The notes: a model not told the origin generated them from the sequence alone. A stretch of DNA of 64,000 nucleotides from Orthonyx spaldingii (GCA_013397795.1 VZTJ01004385.1:279882-343881), one strand, 5' to 3'. Positions 34,019 through 45,937 are shown, counted from the first letter of the stretch. Numbers and translations: made by a program.

Positions 34019-35261
34019 CATTGGTCTGAGTACATTGGGTTCAAATCAGAGGAAAGTTTGTGACTCTGCAGAGCAGGGAGGCTTATAAGAACAAGCTTGA
34101 CATGTTTGTGGAAAGGATTATAACACTTGGGCTTAGAGAATATGGACTTTGGAGGTGGTTTCCTGGGGAGTGGCCGTATCAGAAGTCTTTTTGTGGCTAA
34201 TAATTCCCTTACATGTTCATGGCCTTGTTTCCAAGGGGGACTAACAGCATATGTGGTAGGGGCAGCAGGCCAGTCATGCCTCTGGGTGCTTTAGTATTTG
34301 CTTGGGTTTGTATAGTTAGAGGTTGGTGGGAATCAGATGTTTTATGTTTGGCCTCCCTTAGTGTGTGTGTGTGATTAATCTGGTTCAGTTAATGGACACT
34401 GCACTCCATCCTGTGGTTTCTGTGTGTTGATTCTGAGTGTGGTGTGTATCTTTTGGGTGTTTGAGTTGGTTTATGTTCCTGGGTGTCTACATGACCTGAT
34501 TAATACTGCCAGGTTAATGCAAAGGCAAACAGAGACCACAAAGGAAGGCCTGGCCAAAAACTGCATATTGCACAGCGTATGACTGGCTATCAGTTCATCA
34601 GACAAATAGGAAATGGAATATATCAACCCACTGTTGTTATCCTTGTTGTTGGTGGTTAAAAATTAAGTATTTAGGTCTGGAGTAGCAGTAATGGATAAAT
34701 AACAGCACTGTTATTCTCAGCTGCTAGGCAAAACCAGCTCCTTGTCTTTGTTGTGTCCCTTGTGGTACCCCCAGAAGAAGCTTTCCAGGGGGCTCACAGG
34801 GACCTTCCATCCTTGCTTTACATGTAGCCATTTCTAGTCCAGAGCTGAGAAACTCCACTTTAGACAAACCCATTTATCCTCAAACCTGAGTTTCTCAAGA
34901 CAGGTCAAAAAAACCCCCATGTGCTGTTCAAAAAACAAACTGTAAGAGAAGCGGAGAGAGATGTCAGTGAAATCCAGGCTCTGGAGGAGCCAGCAGGAAT
35001 GTCTCCAACCACTCCTACAGAATTTCACAGGTGGTTTTGAAGAGTTGGCTGTTGACTTCAAAAGAGAGGAAAATAAATGAGAAGTTAGAAATGGTTTTGG
35101 AATAGGAGATTTCTGTCCCTGCAGGTAGCCTGATGCACTGACCCCACGCAGCCTGAGCAGGTGCTGGAGACACAAACTTCTGCCTGGCAAGGGGGGCTCA
35201 TTTCTCTGCTGTGACCACACAAACCTGTCTTGAATGCCTGTGAGACACGAGGGTGCTGATG
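34019..35261. other. Single-copy non-coding DNA
   Basis: 34190-34500 is rich in T and G on the plus strand. A 161-codon minus frame at 34834-35319 is one of the longer ones in the window but has no recognisable domain, and its 5' end overlaps the repeat remnant at 35262-35334. No promoter or splice context is evident. Confidence 0.5.
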
Positions 35262-35334
35262 TTTCCATTGATTCCAGCGGCTCCTTCAGGGTTAAAGTCA
35301 AGCATGTGCTTAAGGGCATTGCTGGATCAGGGCC
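35262..35334. repeat. Arm of an old palindromic element
   Basis: TTTCCATTGATTCCAGCGGC, then TTAAAGTCAAGCATGTGCTT, AAGGGCATTGCTGGATCAGG and GCC. This matches the right-hand arm and end ('catgtgcttaagtgctttgctggatcaggg') of the old repeat whose left arm is seen at 30354. It is recognised from memory of reptile and bird DNA; formal classification is not possible here. Confidence 0.5.
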
Positions 35335-36705
35335 AGCCTAATCTGCCTTGCTAGATGCTGGCCCAAAGCAATTCCCAAAAACTCTTTTCTTCCCATCAGC
35401 CAACCCCTTGATTTGCAAACTCTCAACTCCCTGGAGCTGCTTAAGGCTGTATGTTATTTTCTGGTACCTGCAACGCTGTGATTGGGAACTTGTGTAAATT
35501 CTGTTCCAATATTTCGCTTTTGGAGTCTTCCCCGTTGAAAATTTCTTTAGCATAGCCCAGCACATCTGGCCACTTTTAATAACCCTTGGGAGGGCATGTC
35601 AGTTTAACACTCAAGTCTCTCTTCCTTTGCTTTGCTAACCGAAGTGTTCAGCGCCACAAAAAAAGAAGGGATCTGAAGGGATGGTTGTTGAAAAAGCAAA
35701 ATTTGCATAATGGGAAGTAAGGAAGAAGCCAAAGAAAAGATTTTAAAAAAGGCTTTTTAGCCTGCAGCTTTCCTCTAGCTTGATCTGACCTAACGGACAA
35801 TGACTATTTAGCATCGCTGGAGGGTGGCAAGCACTTTCTTCTGTCGATGACAATTGCCGTGATTTAAGGGGCACTCTACACCAGGTAGCTGACAATTAAC
35901 AATAAACCTGGATTTCCCAGTCATCTGGCATCACCTTCCTCGCACGGAAGGGAGCCCAACCTGCCTGTGAGTGGAGAGCAAGACTTTTTCAATCCTTCCC
36001 TTGCAATCTTGCATGAGTGAAGAAGCACCTACATCATCCCTAGGTGCTCCAGAAGCTGCCATTTAAAAATGGTGCTAATTGAGGAGATGACTGTGGCTCC
36101 TTGCTGAGGGAGAGCTCACAAAGACCAGGTGCCTCCACAGGATCAGCTCCTTATGAGGATGTGGCAGATTTAGTCTGTAAAGACCCTTTCCACTGTTGAG
36201 AGGTCACCACTTCTCTCCAAGAGATTCAGCAGAGGGGAAGCTGTGGTGCTCTGATTCCCTGGCTGAAAAAGGATGTTTTCTCCCCTTTCTGGGAGGCTTT
36301 TGCTGTGCTGAAGAGACCAGAATTTACTGGGCAGCAGAGAGGGGCAGTGTATCTCCTGCTCCGTTTGCCCAGGGCATATTGGCTTTTCATACAGGTTTTG
36401 ATTGCACCCTTCATTAAAAGAGCCATTTCTCCCTCCAAATTAGGTGGAATCCAGCACTGAAAGAATCCAGCCCAAGTCCCAGTTTATTTCTCCATAAAAC
36501 ATCTGTATTGTTCTTCCAGGATGGCTCTGCCAAATGAGTCCTCAATAAACCCAAAACCTGGCAATAGACAAAACGCTAAAAAGCGCCTTTTTAATATGGA
36601 AAAGTATCCTGCAGTGTCGCAATCTTCCAGTGGAGACCACCCCCTGCCCCTGAGAAATGCAGAATAGCACCAGGCCCACAATTTGCCTGGGGTAAAGCAA
36701 CAGAG
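35335..36705. other. Single-copy DNA, possible conserved non-coding segment
   Basis: 35570-35940 is a repeat-free stretch of mixed AT-rich and balanced sequence with no long open frame, the kind of texture that often proves conserved between species. This is inference only. 36196-36681 has short overlapping frames on both strands, none recognised. Confidence 0.45.
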
Positions 36706-36745
36706 CTGGGTCTGTGCTGATTTACTCCAGCCAGAGGATCTGCCC
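36706..36745. repeat. End of an old amniote repeat
   Basis: GGGTCTGTGCTGATTTACTC followed by CAGCCAGAGGATCTGCCC closely follows the remembered motif 'gcagaatttacaccagctgaggatctggccc' common in reptile and bird DNA. Only 40 bases are recognisable. Confidence 0.4.
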
Positions 36746-36760
36746 TATAGTTTCTTGGAG

Positions 36761-36853
36761 TTTTTTCCTTTTTTTTTTTTTTTTTTTTTTTTTTTTCCCT
36801 AAAGTTCCTTAACTTCTTTTTCCTCCTTTTTCTTTACACTTTTTTTTTTTCCT
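36761..36853. repeat. Polypyrimidine tract with a 28-base T run
   Basis: An unbroken T run covers 36769-36796. It is followed, after a short AAAGTTCC interruption, by TTTTTCCTCCTTTTTC and a second T run near 36840-36850. It could be the poly(A) tail of an inverted retrocopy, but no transcript-like sequence is recognised beside it. Confidence 0.9.
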
Positions 36854-39800
36854 GTGGATAGAAGCTTTGCAAGTTCCTTCTTTTATTGTTAACTCATTTG
36901 GCAGGAGCAGCCAAGCAACAAAAGTGTTTTATTTGGAAATAGTTGAGGGGGGAAGTCGACAATGTCCGAGCTCTATTCTGATTGCGTGAGCTCTGGGAGG
37001 TTTTCACCTCTGCTTCCAGGCTGCACCAGGCTGGGATTATCTCATTTGATTTCATTGGATCTGTGTGCCGTTAAGAAGTGGGGAAAATTAAAGGTTAGTG
37101 AAGTTTGCCTTTGTGTCACACTAGAAGCTTTTAGTTATTTAAGTGCAAAGTGTTCACTCTCTCCTCCTTCTCTGTGGACTGAAATATCCTGCAGTGTTCT
37201 ACTTTGCTGGTTTGAAAGTGACATGTGACTTCTACAGCTTATATATCCCATTGCAGAAGAGATCCTGAGGACGAAGCACAGGGGAGATGACTGTATTGGC
37301 TAAAGTGGGGAAACTGTAGTGTGTGAAAGGCACTGAGAGCTGACTCTCCTCCATCTGAGCACTGCACTCAGAAATGCTCTCTCTTTTATGGCCAGCTATA
37401 ATACCTGCTATGATTTTGATCTGTGATGTTGTCCATTGATTTCTTTCCAAATCTTCCCCTCCACAAAAACTCCACTCAGCAGAGATTAAAGGCTGCACTC
37501 AGGAAAAACTCAAACCAAATGAGGAACAGTGCATTAACGTGGGCAGATCTTTCCTCTTTTCCTCCATACTCGAGGCTCTTGTGGATCAGTTGGGATCTGC
37601 CCGCTCTTGTGCAGCACTAAATGCACATGAGAGCTGAGGTGTGTCGGTCTCTGTGCTCTGCAGGGCCAATCCAAAATAGCTCAGGGCCAGATTTCTAAGA
37701 ATTCACCACCCACAGTCAGGGCCAAGTTGGGAAGTCAAGAGTGATCTGCATGTCACGAGTAGGACACGTCTTGTGGCGTGGGGAGGAGCTGTGTAGCTGT
37801 GTATGTTTATGTGGGTGTGAAGTGATTCACCCAAGTCCAAAGAGGGCCTCAGTGTCAGCACCAAGAGCAGCCTTCTGTGGCCTGGGAGCAGATTTTCAGC
37901 CCCTCATTTTCCACCAGGACAGTGGTGATGAGATTGTGGTGCACATGGGCACGCCGAGCTCTTCGGAAATCCTGGCTGCTTTTTGTGGTGTGTCAGTGGG
38001 AATGGGGTTACTGGGGAAGCTCATCCTCTGCCGAAGTGCTGAGCTGTTAAAAAGCCAGCCCTGACCCCGATAGCCTCCCTGGGCTGGGGTTGGGATATGG
38101 AGCCTCTCTGCCCTTTCACGGCCTCCACAGCCTGGAAAAACATTTCCTACTTCACTGGTGAGTTAAAGTTAATTAATTGATGCTTCTAAGACAATGTGAT
38201 GATAGAAAATGCTGTTTGCCAGAGAAATATTACTAGTGCCCTGTGGGTGTTTGCAGTTCCAATGTGCTATTCCCTGCAGGGACTGACTCATGTCATCCCC
38301 ACAGAGCTGATTAGGGAGCTGTCACATGCCTTCCACCACCACCAACCAATACCTGTTATCAGACAGTGCGCTTGCCCAATCAATTTTTGGGTTTTCTACA
38401 ACCTGTCACTCCCTAGATCACAGGTCAGGCCCCCAGAACTGCAAAAAACCTTAAAAAAGTCATGAGATGGTTTTATTCTGTGAATGCTACTTTTAGCCTT
38501 TAGCACGTGTTCAGGCCACCTCCTGGAAAGTGTTTTCTTTAAGACTAGGTTTTTTTTCTTTAAAGTGGAAGTACTGGCTGGAGTGGCACATCAGGAGCTC
38601 GGGTTTCACGTAACATCAGGGAAGATTTGCAGTAAAATCACAAGAGTTGGCAACAGAGGGGTTTTCTCTCTGACAGGACCGGGACAGCTTGATGTTCCAG
38701 AGCGCAGCTTCTTGGCTGGTGCAGCTCCAGCTCTACAAGTGCCAGGGAAAGGATGCAAATTGATGGTTACTGAGGACCTGCCACCCTTGGGCTCAGTGCT
38801 GGTCAGGGTTTTAAGGCCCACAGAGAAGCACCAGTTGATGTGGTGCCTTGCTGGAGGCATGCCAGCAAGGGAGCACAACAGATATTGTGTCCCTGGAGAG
38901 CTGCGTGATGGAGAGGAGGGAAAGCTGAACCCCCTTTCCTCCTGCTCTTCACTTTGGGGGTGGCTGGTGCACAAGTTCCATGGCTTATGTTCAACACCAC
39001 ACTCCAAAAAGAGAGGGAAAGATTTCAGCATGGAAAGCTGTGCCTTTGTACGAGCTTTTGCCTTCAAACAAGCACAGCCTGTTCCTGCTCTATGGAGTCA
39101 GGCTGGAGAAGGCTGGATGTGGAGAAAAAAAATCAAGGTTTGCTTTTAGGAGGAGACCTTGAGAGCCCAGGCTTGGGTGATTCTCTCTATATTTTAGGAC
39201 AGGAACACTGCTGTGCTGCAGAACCGCCTCCTGCCCTTTCCCTGCTGAAATCCCCATCCCATCGGGGTCATCCCGCCAGCGTCCGTCCTGCCGGCACACA
39301 CAAAGTGCAGCCCTTGGAAAAGCGAATATAATTTTAAAGTTGGCCTGAGAAGCCTCCATCTAGTTTTCAGGGTTCCAGAATGTTGTTTTATTAGGATTAC
39401 AGTCTTGTTCTTCTTAGGTTTCAGCAGGCGTTTATGACTGTTACAACAGGAATGAAAAGCTGGGGCTGGAATCGGCATCGCGTTCTCCTGCCAGGCGCAG
39501 GGTTCACGGTGGAGGCCAGACATATGTCTTTCTCCCACAGATGCTACTTTTTTTTTCTGGATGGGGAGGTGAGCTCTCTCTTCTCCCTGGAAGAGACGGC
39601 TGGCAGCAGCTCTGAGCACAGACACAGTGGGGGCTGCACGGGGGGCCCATCTGCTGAAGGTAATTCACATCGTTGCTTCACATCGTTCCTCTCTGCCCTT
39701 TGTGCTGAGGAGAGAGCAGGCCTGGAAGGGCTGCGGGGAAGGTTGTGTTTGTGTAGGATGTTGTGTTCTTCCCATCTCCATTCCCTCATGCCCCATGGAC

Positions 39801-40109
39801 ACATTTCCTTGGAAGCTCTGAGGTAAGCAGGGGGGATTGGTGAGGGAGAGAGCGAGCACTCCAGGGTCAAAATCATCTGTGGCTACAGATAATTTCTCTC
39901 TCCTTTTTTCCAGCCTGCTTTCTCCAAACCCAATACTATTCATCTATCTGTATTTCTCTCTCCGTGGGTCAAAATATCTCCTCAAGGACTCCCGAGCCAG
40001 AGAGGAGTTCCCTGTCTCTGCAGAGCCCACATTGTCCACTTGTGAGAGGTATGGGCACAAAGGTGAGGGTAAAGGCAGCCCCTGACTGCCATTGCAAGTG
40101 CCCTGCTAT
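36854..40109. other. Single-copy DNA with several long chance frames
   Basis: More than 3 kb without a recognised interspersed repeat. 38480-39960 is GC-richer and packed with overlapping open frames on both strands, including 221 codons at 38484-39149 (plus), 153 codons at 38606-39067 (minus) and 143 codons at 39194-39625 (minus). Reading both strands open over the same bases is expected for stop-poor composition rather than for a gene. None shows a domain I recognise. Confidence 0.5.
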
Positions 40110-40350
40110 CACAGACACCCAGAATGGTTTGGGTTGGAAGGGACCTTAAAGCTCATCCATTTCCAACCCCCTGCCATGGGCAGGGACACCTTCCACTATC
40201 CCAGGTTGCTCCAAATCCCATCCAGCCTGGCCTTGGATACCTCCAGGGATGGGGCAGCCACAGCTTCTCTGGGCAACCTGTGCCAGGGCCTCACCTCCCT
40301 CACAGGGAAGAATTTCTGCCCAGTATCTAATCTAAATGCAGCCTTTTAGG
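40110..40350 (-). mobile_element. CR1 LINE 3' fragment, well preserved, minus strand
   Basis: Inverted CR1 terminus with close-to-typical text: CCCAGAATGGTTTGGGTTGG, AAGGGACCTTAAAGCTCATC, CCCTGCCATGGGCAGGGACA, CCTTCCACTATCCCAGGTTG, CACAGCTTCTCTGGGCAACC, and AGTATCTAATCTAAATGCAG. First 3'-end class. It appears among the least diverged copies in the window. The overlapping 68-85 codon frames are chance. Confidence 0.95.
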
Positions 40351-42588
40351 TCTTGTGACTGTGTTGATTTGGGCAGCCAGATTCCACACATTATCCCCAG
40401 AAACGAAGGAGTTCAGTGCATCCAAACAGCCCAGCCTGGGGGAAGAACTCAGGCCTCTTCTTGGGTAATTTCTGGCTACAGGATGGTCGGTCCCTCTGTA
40501 CTGTAATAATTAGCAGACAGATCCTGCTGACTTGGGAAACTCATCTGAGGTTTTGTTTGTGTGTTTGTTGTTTTTATGAGAAGGTCCATATGCCTTTCAG
40601 ATTTTGTTATTTTCAGAGAGTTGATGATCTGAGGAACAGAATGAAGAGTTGACATAGCCGGTTGTTTTCTTGGCCTGCTGTAAATAGCAGATGTAGGTTT
40701 GTAGAGGGGCTACAGCTCGTTACTTTATACTGGGGGAATTTGATGAGTTTTATTGCAAAGGCATTAGGGCAGCTCATGACAGCCCTCGACCTGGGGAGAA
40801 AAGAGAAGGCTTTGTACCTGGCAGGTACTGATCATCCACCAGCACCCCTTCATGAGCTGGAGCGTATCCAAGAGGCAATATGGGAATTTCTGTATGCAGT
40901 TAAAGTTTATGAGACCGCCTGCCTGAATGCGTGTGTGTGTGTGTGTGTGTGTGTGCCTGTGTGGAGTGGAACGAGGATCTCCAGCACAATCCTTAGTAAA
41001 AATCCAGTTTCACCAGTGGGATAAGAGAGATCAAGCACCAACTGGATGTGATCCTCAGGGTCTGCCCCTGCGGCTCAGCCGTTGTGTTTATGGCAGGCAC
41101 AGTAACTGCTCACACACCTGGTTTATGATTTACCCTGCAACCCTCAATCTGACCTGGATTTTCCGAATCAGAACATTGTTTTAAACTTGAAGATAACAAT
41201 GCCTGGTAATCCAGACGTTTGCTGGTCTCTGAGGCACTTCTAGTTCAGTGCTGGCTTCTTTCTAGGGGATGGAAATCCTGTCTAACATGCAGTGCCTTTT
41301 GCATCTGATGGTTCCTCTGAAATGTGTGCTCACTCAAGGTGTTTAGGAAATGGGGACTAGAGCTTGAGCCACAACTTTATCAGCAGAGAACACACTACTC
41401 AGCCCTAAGTGCTTGCTAAGTCCGTCTCTTCTTTCAGCACCTTCCTCCTCCTGCTGAATAATCCATATTTAGTGTTGTTTTTATCAGGTTTTTGAGATTG
41501 TCTCTCACCCTTTTGAGAGCTGAGTTTCCCATAAGTGAGAGCAAGCAGCCTCATTTTATATCTGTTTTTAACCTAATGAGGCTGCAGCTTCAGACTCTTG
41601 GGACTCATCTTGGGGTCCTGTTTGTGAACCCCACTGACATAATCCTTTGAAATCTTCCCCTCCTTATTCCTGGCCACACATGCCAGTGTTGACTTTCTAT
41701 TTACTCCATCCCTTTACTGCCATGATGTCTCCTGGGTCTTAACCAGCCTTTGCATCTGTTTTCCACTCTTGTCTCACTTTGAACTAATCTATTTCGAACA
41801 CAACTGAGCAGAGAATTAATCAGAAAGAATCACGAGTGCCCTACACAGCATCAATGACTGTAGTAAGACGTTTGTATTAGTCCCTGAGTCATCTTGTGGT
41901 TTGTAGGTCATTTCCTCAGGTATGATATTCTGATCTTCCTGGTACTGATGATGTCTTTTAACTCTGTGCCTCAGGCAATTTGGATAGAAATGATTCCACG
42001 TTTAGCAGCAGCATGGTAGAGGCAGTGTTAACTGCAGCCATCCCACAGCTGATACTGAGAATTCCTCCAGTAACCTCCCTTCACTTGTTCCATCAGTACA
42101 ATGTGCTCTCATCTCCACTGTAGACAATTTATTATCTTCCTTACAACACTTGTCTCATCCCTCTGTTCTCCAGTTTCACCAGAAATGTTGTGTAGCAACG
42201 TATCAAGAGTTTACCTAATATTTGGATAAGGCAGCCTGGTACAAGAGCCTGACACTTCTATCCAGACTGAAGTTTGTCCCCTGTGTCACACTTTACCCAG
42301 TGTTTCTTCAGAACTTTGTTTAATATTGATAAAGCTGTTATGAGCCTATGAGTGCTCAAGTTGGTTTTTTTCTCATTAAATAAAGCCACTACATTTTGCT
42401 TTTCTCTAAGGTATCCGTTTCAGTGTAATAAATCTTATCAGCAGATTTGCAGTTCCATGTGCTACTTCTTTTAGCATTCAGAGCTGGCCTGACATTCCCC
42501 CCTCCCTGCTCAAGCACATTCACTATTTCAGTTTTACTTGAGCTGGTGAAATGAGTATTTCTCCTTGAGGGACCACTGCAATTCTGTG
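40351..42588. other. Single-copy non-coding DNA
   Basis: Contains the (GT)n run at 40931. 41440-42400 is pyrimidine-rich on the plus strand with few open frames. Nothing recognisable as a gene or repeat family. Confidence 0.5.
40931..40955. repeat. (GT)12 microsatellite
   Basis: Twelve and a half uninterrupted GT units. It is read as VCVCVCV in the overlapping frames, which explains them. It is the longest dinucleotide repeat in the window and probably polymorphic. Confidence 0.97.
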
Positions 42589-42882
42589 TTGTGGGTGTTG
42601 GGCTCTTTGCCCAGGGAACAAGGGACAGGACAAGAGGAAATGACCTCAAGTTGCACCAGGTGAGGTTTAGATTGGATAGTGGGAAAAATTTCTTCATGGA
42701 AAGGTTTGTCCAGCCCTGGCACAGCTGCCCAGAGCAATGGTGGAGTCCCCATCCCTGGAGGGATTTAAAAGCTGTGTGCACGTGGCACCTGGGGACATGG
42801 GGCAGTGGTGGCCTCGGCAGTGCTGGAGGAATGGTTGGATCTGATGATCTTAGAGGGGTTTTCCAACCTTAATGATTCTGTG
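42589..42882 (+). mobile_element. CR1 LINE 3' fragment, plus strand
   Basis: Forward CR1 copy: GGGAACAAGGGACAGGACAA, GAGGAAATGACCTCAAGTTG, CACCAGGTGAGGTTTAGATT, AGCTGCCCAGAGCAATGGTG, GGAGGGATTTAAAAGCTGTG, GATGATCTTAGAGGGGTTTT, and the end CCTTAATGATTCTGTG. It retains the segment missing from the copy at 28214. The opposing 130-codon frame on the minus strand is an antisense reading of this element. Confidence 0.95.
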
Positions 42883-43082
42883 ACCCTCTGTACCAAACGC
42901 AGATGAAAAGATGAAACTTCACCTTTTTACTCGCTCTGTATTGAACTTCTGTCTTGACCATACAGACCTGCCTTCAATTTCTGCAGTCAGGAGCATCTCT
43001 GCAGCACATCTGCTGTCTCTGAGTTTTTGTGGGGACTTTTTCCTGGAACAGGCTCAGGTATACACCAAATGGGCTTAGATTT
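42883..43082. other. Spacer between two facing CR1 3' ends
   Basis: Two hundred bases of unique sequence separate the plus-strand CR1 terminus at 42882 from the minus-strand terminus at 43083. Nothing recognised within it. Confidence 0.5.
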
Positions 43083-43313
43083 CCAGAATGGTTTGAGTTG
43101 GAAGGGACCTTAAAGACCATCCAGTCCCACCCCCTGCCATAGGCAGGGACACCTTCCACTATCCCAGGATACTCCAAGCCCCAATGTCCAACCTGGCCTT
43201 GGACACTTCCAGTGATCCAGGGGCAGCCACAGCTTCTCTGGGCACCCTGTGCCAGGGCCTCCCCACCCTCACAGCCAAGAATTTCTTCCCAATATCTAAC
43301 CTGAATTTTCCCT
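43083..43313 (-). mobile_element. CR1 LINE 3' fragment, minus strand
   Basis: Inverted copy of the first class: CCAGAATGGTTTGAGTTGGA, AGGGACCTTAAAGACCATCC, CCCTGCCATAGGCAGGGACA, GGCCTTGGACACTTCCAGTG, and CAATATCTAACCTGAATTTT. The terminal octamer repeat is nearly gone (it begins at TTCCAGAATGG). Its 3' end faces that of the copy at 42589. Confidence 0.95.
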
Positions 43314-43648
43314 GTTGTTGGTTTAGTTCTTCCCAGCAGAGGACAGCTCAAGGAGCTGGATCTGAAGGAAGTAACTTCCCAGCTGAAGGAGGGAGGACTT
43401 CCTAGAAAGGATGAAAAGCATCTAAACTTTTACCAGGTTAGTAACATTTTCCAAGCTAACTTCACGTGGCAGTGTCAGACTCAGAGCACGCCACAGGCAC
43501 CAGGATTGGAGTCTTAAAGATGCTTCAGGATACTGGCACCACACAGACCCTGTTACCTCTGCCAACAAACCCAGTGTCCCCTCAGATTTTGGGGGTGCTT
43601 TCTGCAAGGATGGGATTTCCCTCACTGTCATTTCTTTTCCAAACAATA

Positions 43649-43649
<1 letters not shown>

Positions 43650-43679
<30 letters not shown>
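43650..43679. repeat. A30 homopolymer
   Basis: Thirty consecutive A. Such a run may be the tail of a retroposed RNA inserted on the plus strand. The preceding 200 bases match no RNA or gene I know, and no clear target-site duplication is seen by eye. Confidence 0.95.
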
Positions 43680-43682
<3 letters not shown>

Positions 43683-44816
43683 AATTATCTAAAAAGGGAA
43701 GACAGCTTCAGATTGGAAGTGAAATCAAAATTTCTTTCTCCATTCAATCTGTGCCTAAGTGCAAACAGCATTTTACAAAGACTCAGAATTTGGTTGCATT
43801 TGGGGACAGTTTCACATGACAAGTGAAAAATCTGTTCTTTATCCAGAGGTTCCCTTGCTAGGAATTTTTAAGCCCTTCCTACAAAGAATTAGGATACGAG
43901 AACATTTCAAAGCACAGGGCTCAGGGATTGTTTGAGAAGCCCCTGGAGCAGTGGTTGTTCCCCTCTGAAACAGGTGAGTCATTCTGCTTGATATTAAAAA
44001 TATATTAAAAAATCCTCCCCACACACAAACCAACCCTGAGGCCCGAGATTAACATGAGGCATTTCACCCATGTGGCTGGAGTGGGGCAACATTTTAAGCA
44101 AATAAAACCATATTCTTGCAATAGGAAGTATTTAATTATCTTTATAATGGACAGTAGTGTTACCTCGACCTTTAACAAGGGGTTTGTTCTGCAAAATCTT
44201 ATTCACAGGCTTTGTTCTGGGGATATGTGTAAGTGTTGGCAGGCCCAGTGACCCATGGAGCTGTAATGCAGTGGGTTGCTATAAAACAGGGGAGAGAAAT
44301 CCAAAGTTTTATTCTGGCAGCCTTAGTGGAGGTGAAACCAGGGAGTCTGAGAGCGGCAGCTATGGGGATTTTGTAGGAAAAAATCTCCACTTGTAATTTT
44401 CCCATTAGGAAATATGCTGTAAAAATGCAATTTTTAAAAGGTTTGGAGGAAACCCTTACTTTTTCCCAATTCATTAAGGTTTTCCCTGCTTCACTTGAAA
44501 AGAGAAAAATGAGTTATTTCACATATTTCTTTTAAATGTTTTTCCCTGGAAAACATTTAAAATGTAGAGTATTACTAGTGTTACTTTCTTAGGGAGAGGG
44601 TTAAAAAGGGAAATGTTTGCATTTAAATGTGAAAAGCAAAACTTTTAACAGCAAGACTGAAGCAATTTAAAAAGTATAAGGCTTTTAAAAAGCGAAGTAC
44701 TCCCTCATATACGTAGTTTTTAAACATCACTCACTCTTGGGGAGAAGTCATTTCTTTAAAAAGAGAAAAAAGAAATATTTCTAGCAATTCTTTTACTTAG
44801 ATGCTTAATAATTGTG

Positions 44817-44836
44817 TTTTTTTTTTAAAAAAAAAA
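44817..44836. repeat. T10A10 junction
   Basis: Ten T followed directly by ten A, a perfect self-complementary block within AT-rich DNA. It is a stiff sequence of the kind that excludes nucleosomes and can extrude as a hairpin. Confidence 0.9.
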
Positions 44837-45905
44837 GCCTTTCATTTTGAATTAAAAAATCCCATTTAGCTGAAAAAAAATTACTTTCAGATAAAAATTG
44901 CCTTCGATAAACCCCAGATTTTCAATTAAGAAACTTCAAAGTTTGCTTAGTTTAACTATTCGGTGCATAAAATACAGAGTAGTGAAATTGAGGGTGGCAA
45001 ATTTGACCTCAAAAATTTGCTAGAACCTCTGGACTTTTTCTTCCAGGTTATTTAAATACATTGCTGAAATACGAAAGCAGAAGGGTTTTTCTCAGAGAAA
45101 TGTGAGTGAAATGCAAATGGTGACAGGGAGTGATGTTATAGGAGGTGCTGAGCCTGCTGAACCATCTTTGGTTCGGATTTTAACAGGTTTCATGAGTTTT
45201 TATTTAGGTTTTTGCCTGTTTTTTCACAAGCAAACCAATGACAGTGAGATGGAGGTGGCCTAAATCAGGAGGATTAGTTTATCAGAGAGATGATTTTGCA
45301 GTGCTGTGTTCCTCTCTCCCTTGGTGTGTCCTTGGTATCTCCCCATCACCGCAAGAGTGGGGGCTGCACCTCTGAGTCCCGGAGGAAAAGGTGAATGTCC
45401 ACTTTGCACATCCTATTTTGTGCTAAATGGTATCTTAAACACAACTACGGTGGCAATTAAAATAATGAGATACATAAAAGACACCTGCTTTAAATAAATA
45501 CAGTAATCTGCCCAAAGCTGCCTGAGTGGGCTGGTATTCAGCAAGAACCTGCAACAAACCTACCCTTAACAACATAATCATTAAAGAGCAGAAACCTTCC
45601 CTTCTAATCCCCCTCATACAGGACAACATGTGGATGTTAGCATATTTGGACTGCTTTGCATTCCTTCTTGCCTGCTTTTGAGAACATACTACATTTTAAA
45701 ACTTGTTGGGTTCTTTCATGTTTTATTTGACCCTATGTAATTGCATTCCTGAAGGAATAACAGGCTCCCACAGTGATTTATACCCTGTATTAAATGTCAG
45801 TTTTGAAGAGACACAGTTAGCAGTTTGGTTTAACCTCCTGCCTTCCTATGGAAGTTCAAAACTGAAGGGGAGCTCAGGATCCAAGAGGAAAAGTTAAGAA
45901 AAAGG

Positions 45906-45937
45906 AAAAAAAAAAAAAAAAAAAAAGAAAAAAAAAA
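45906..45937. repeat. A-rich homopolymer, A21-G-A10
   Basis: A21, one G, then A10. It is preceded by AAGTTAAGAAAAAGG. No retrocopy is identified upstream. The opposing frame starting in this tract reads as a phenylalanine run and is an artefact. Confidence 0.95.

Larger units (their letters stand above)
43314..45905. other. AT-rich single-copy DNA
   Basis: Holds the A30 run at 43650. 44390-45070 is strongly AT-rich with many short A and T runs, including the T10A10 junction described separately. No gene or transposon is recognised. Confidence 0.5.

Noticed and set aside
34190..34530. Possible LTR, because of T/G-rich text and TGTG words
   Set aside because: No terminal TG...CA pair, polyadenylation signal or paired repeat was found.
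42389..42781. 130-codon minus-strand open frame
   Set aside because: It is antisense to the plus-strand CR1 at 42589.
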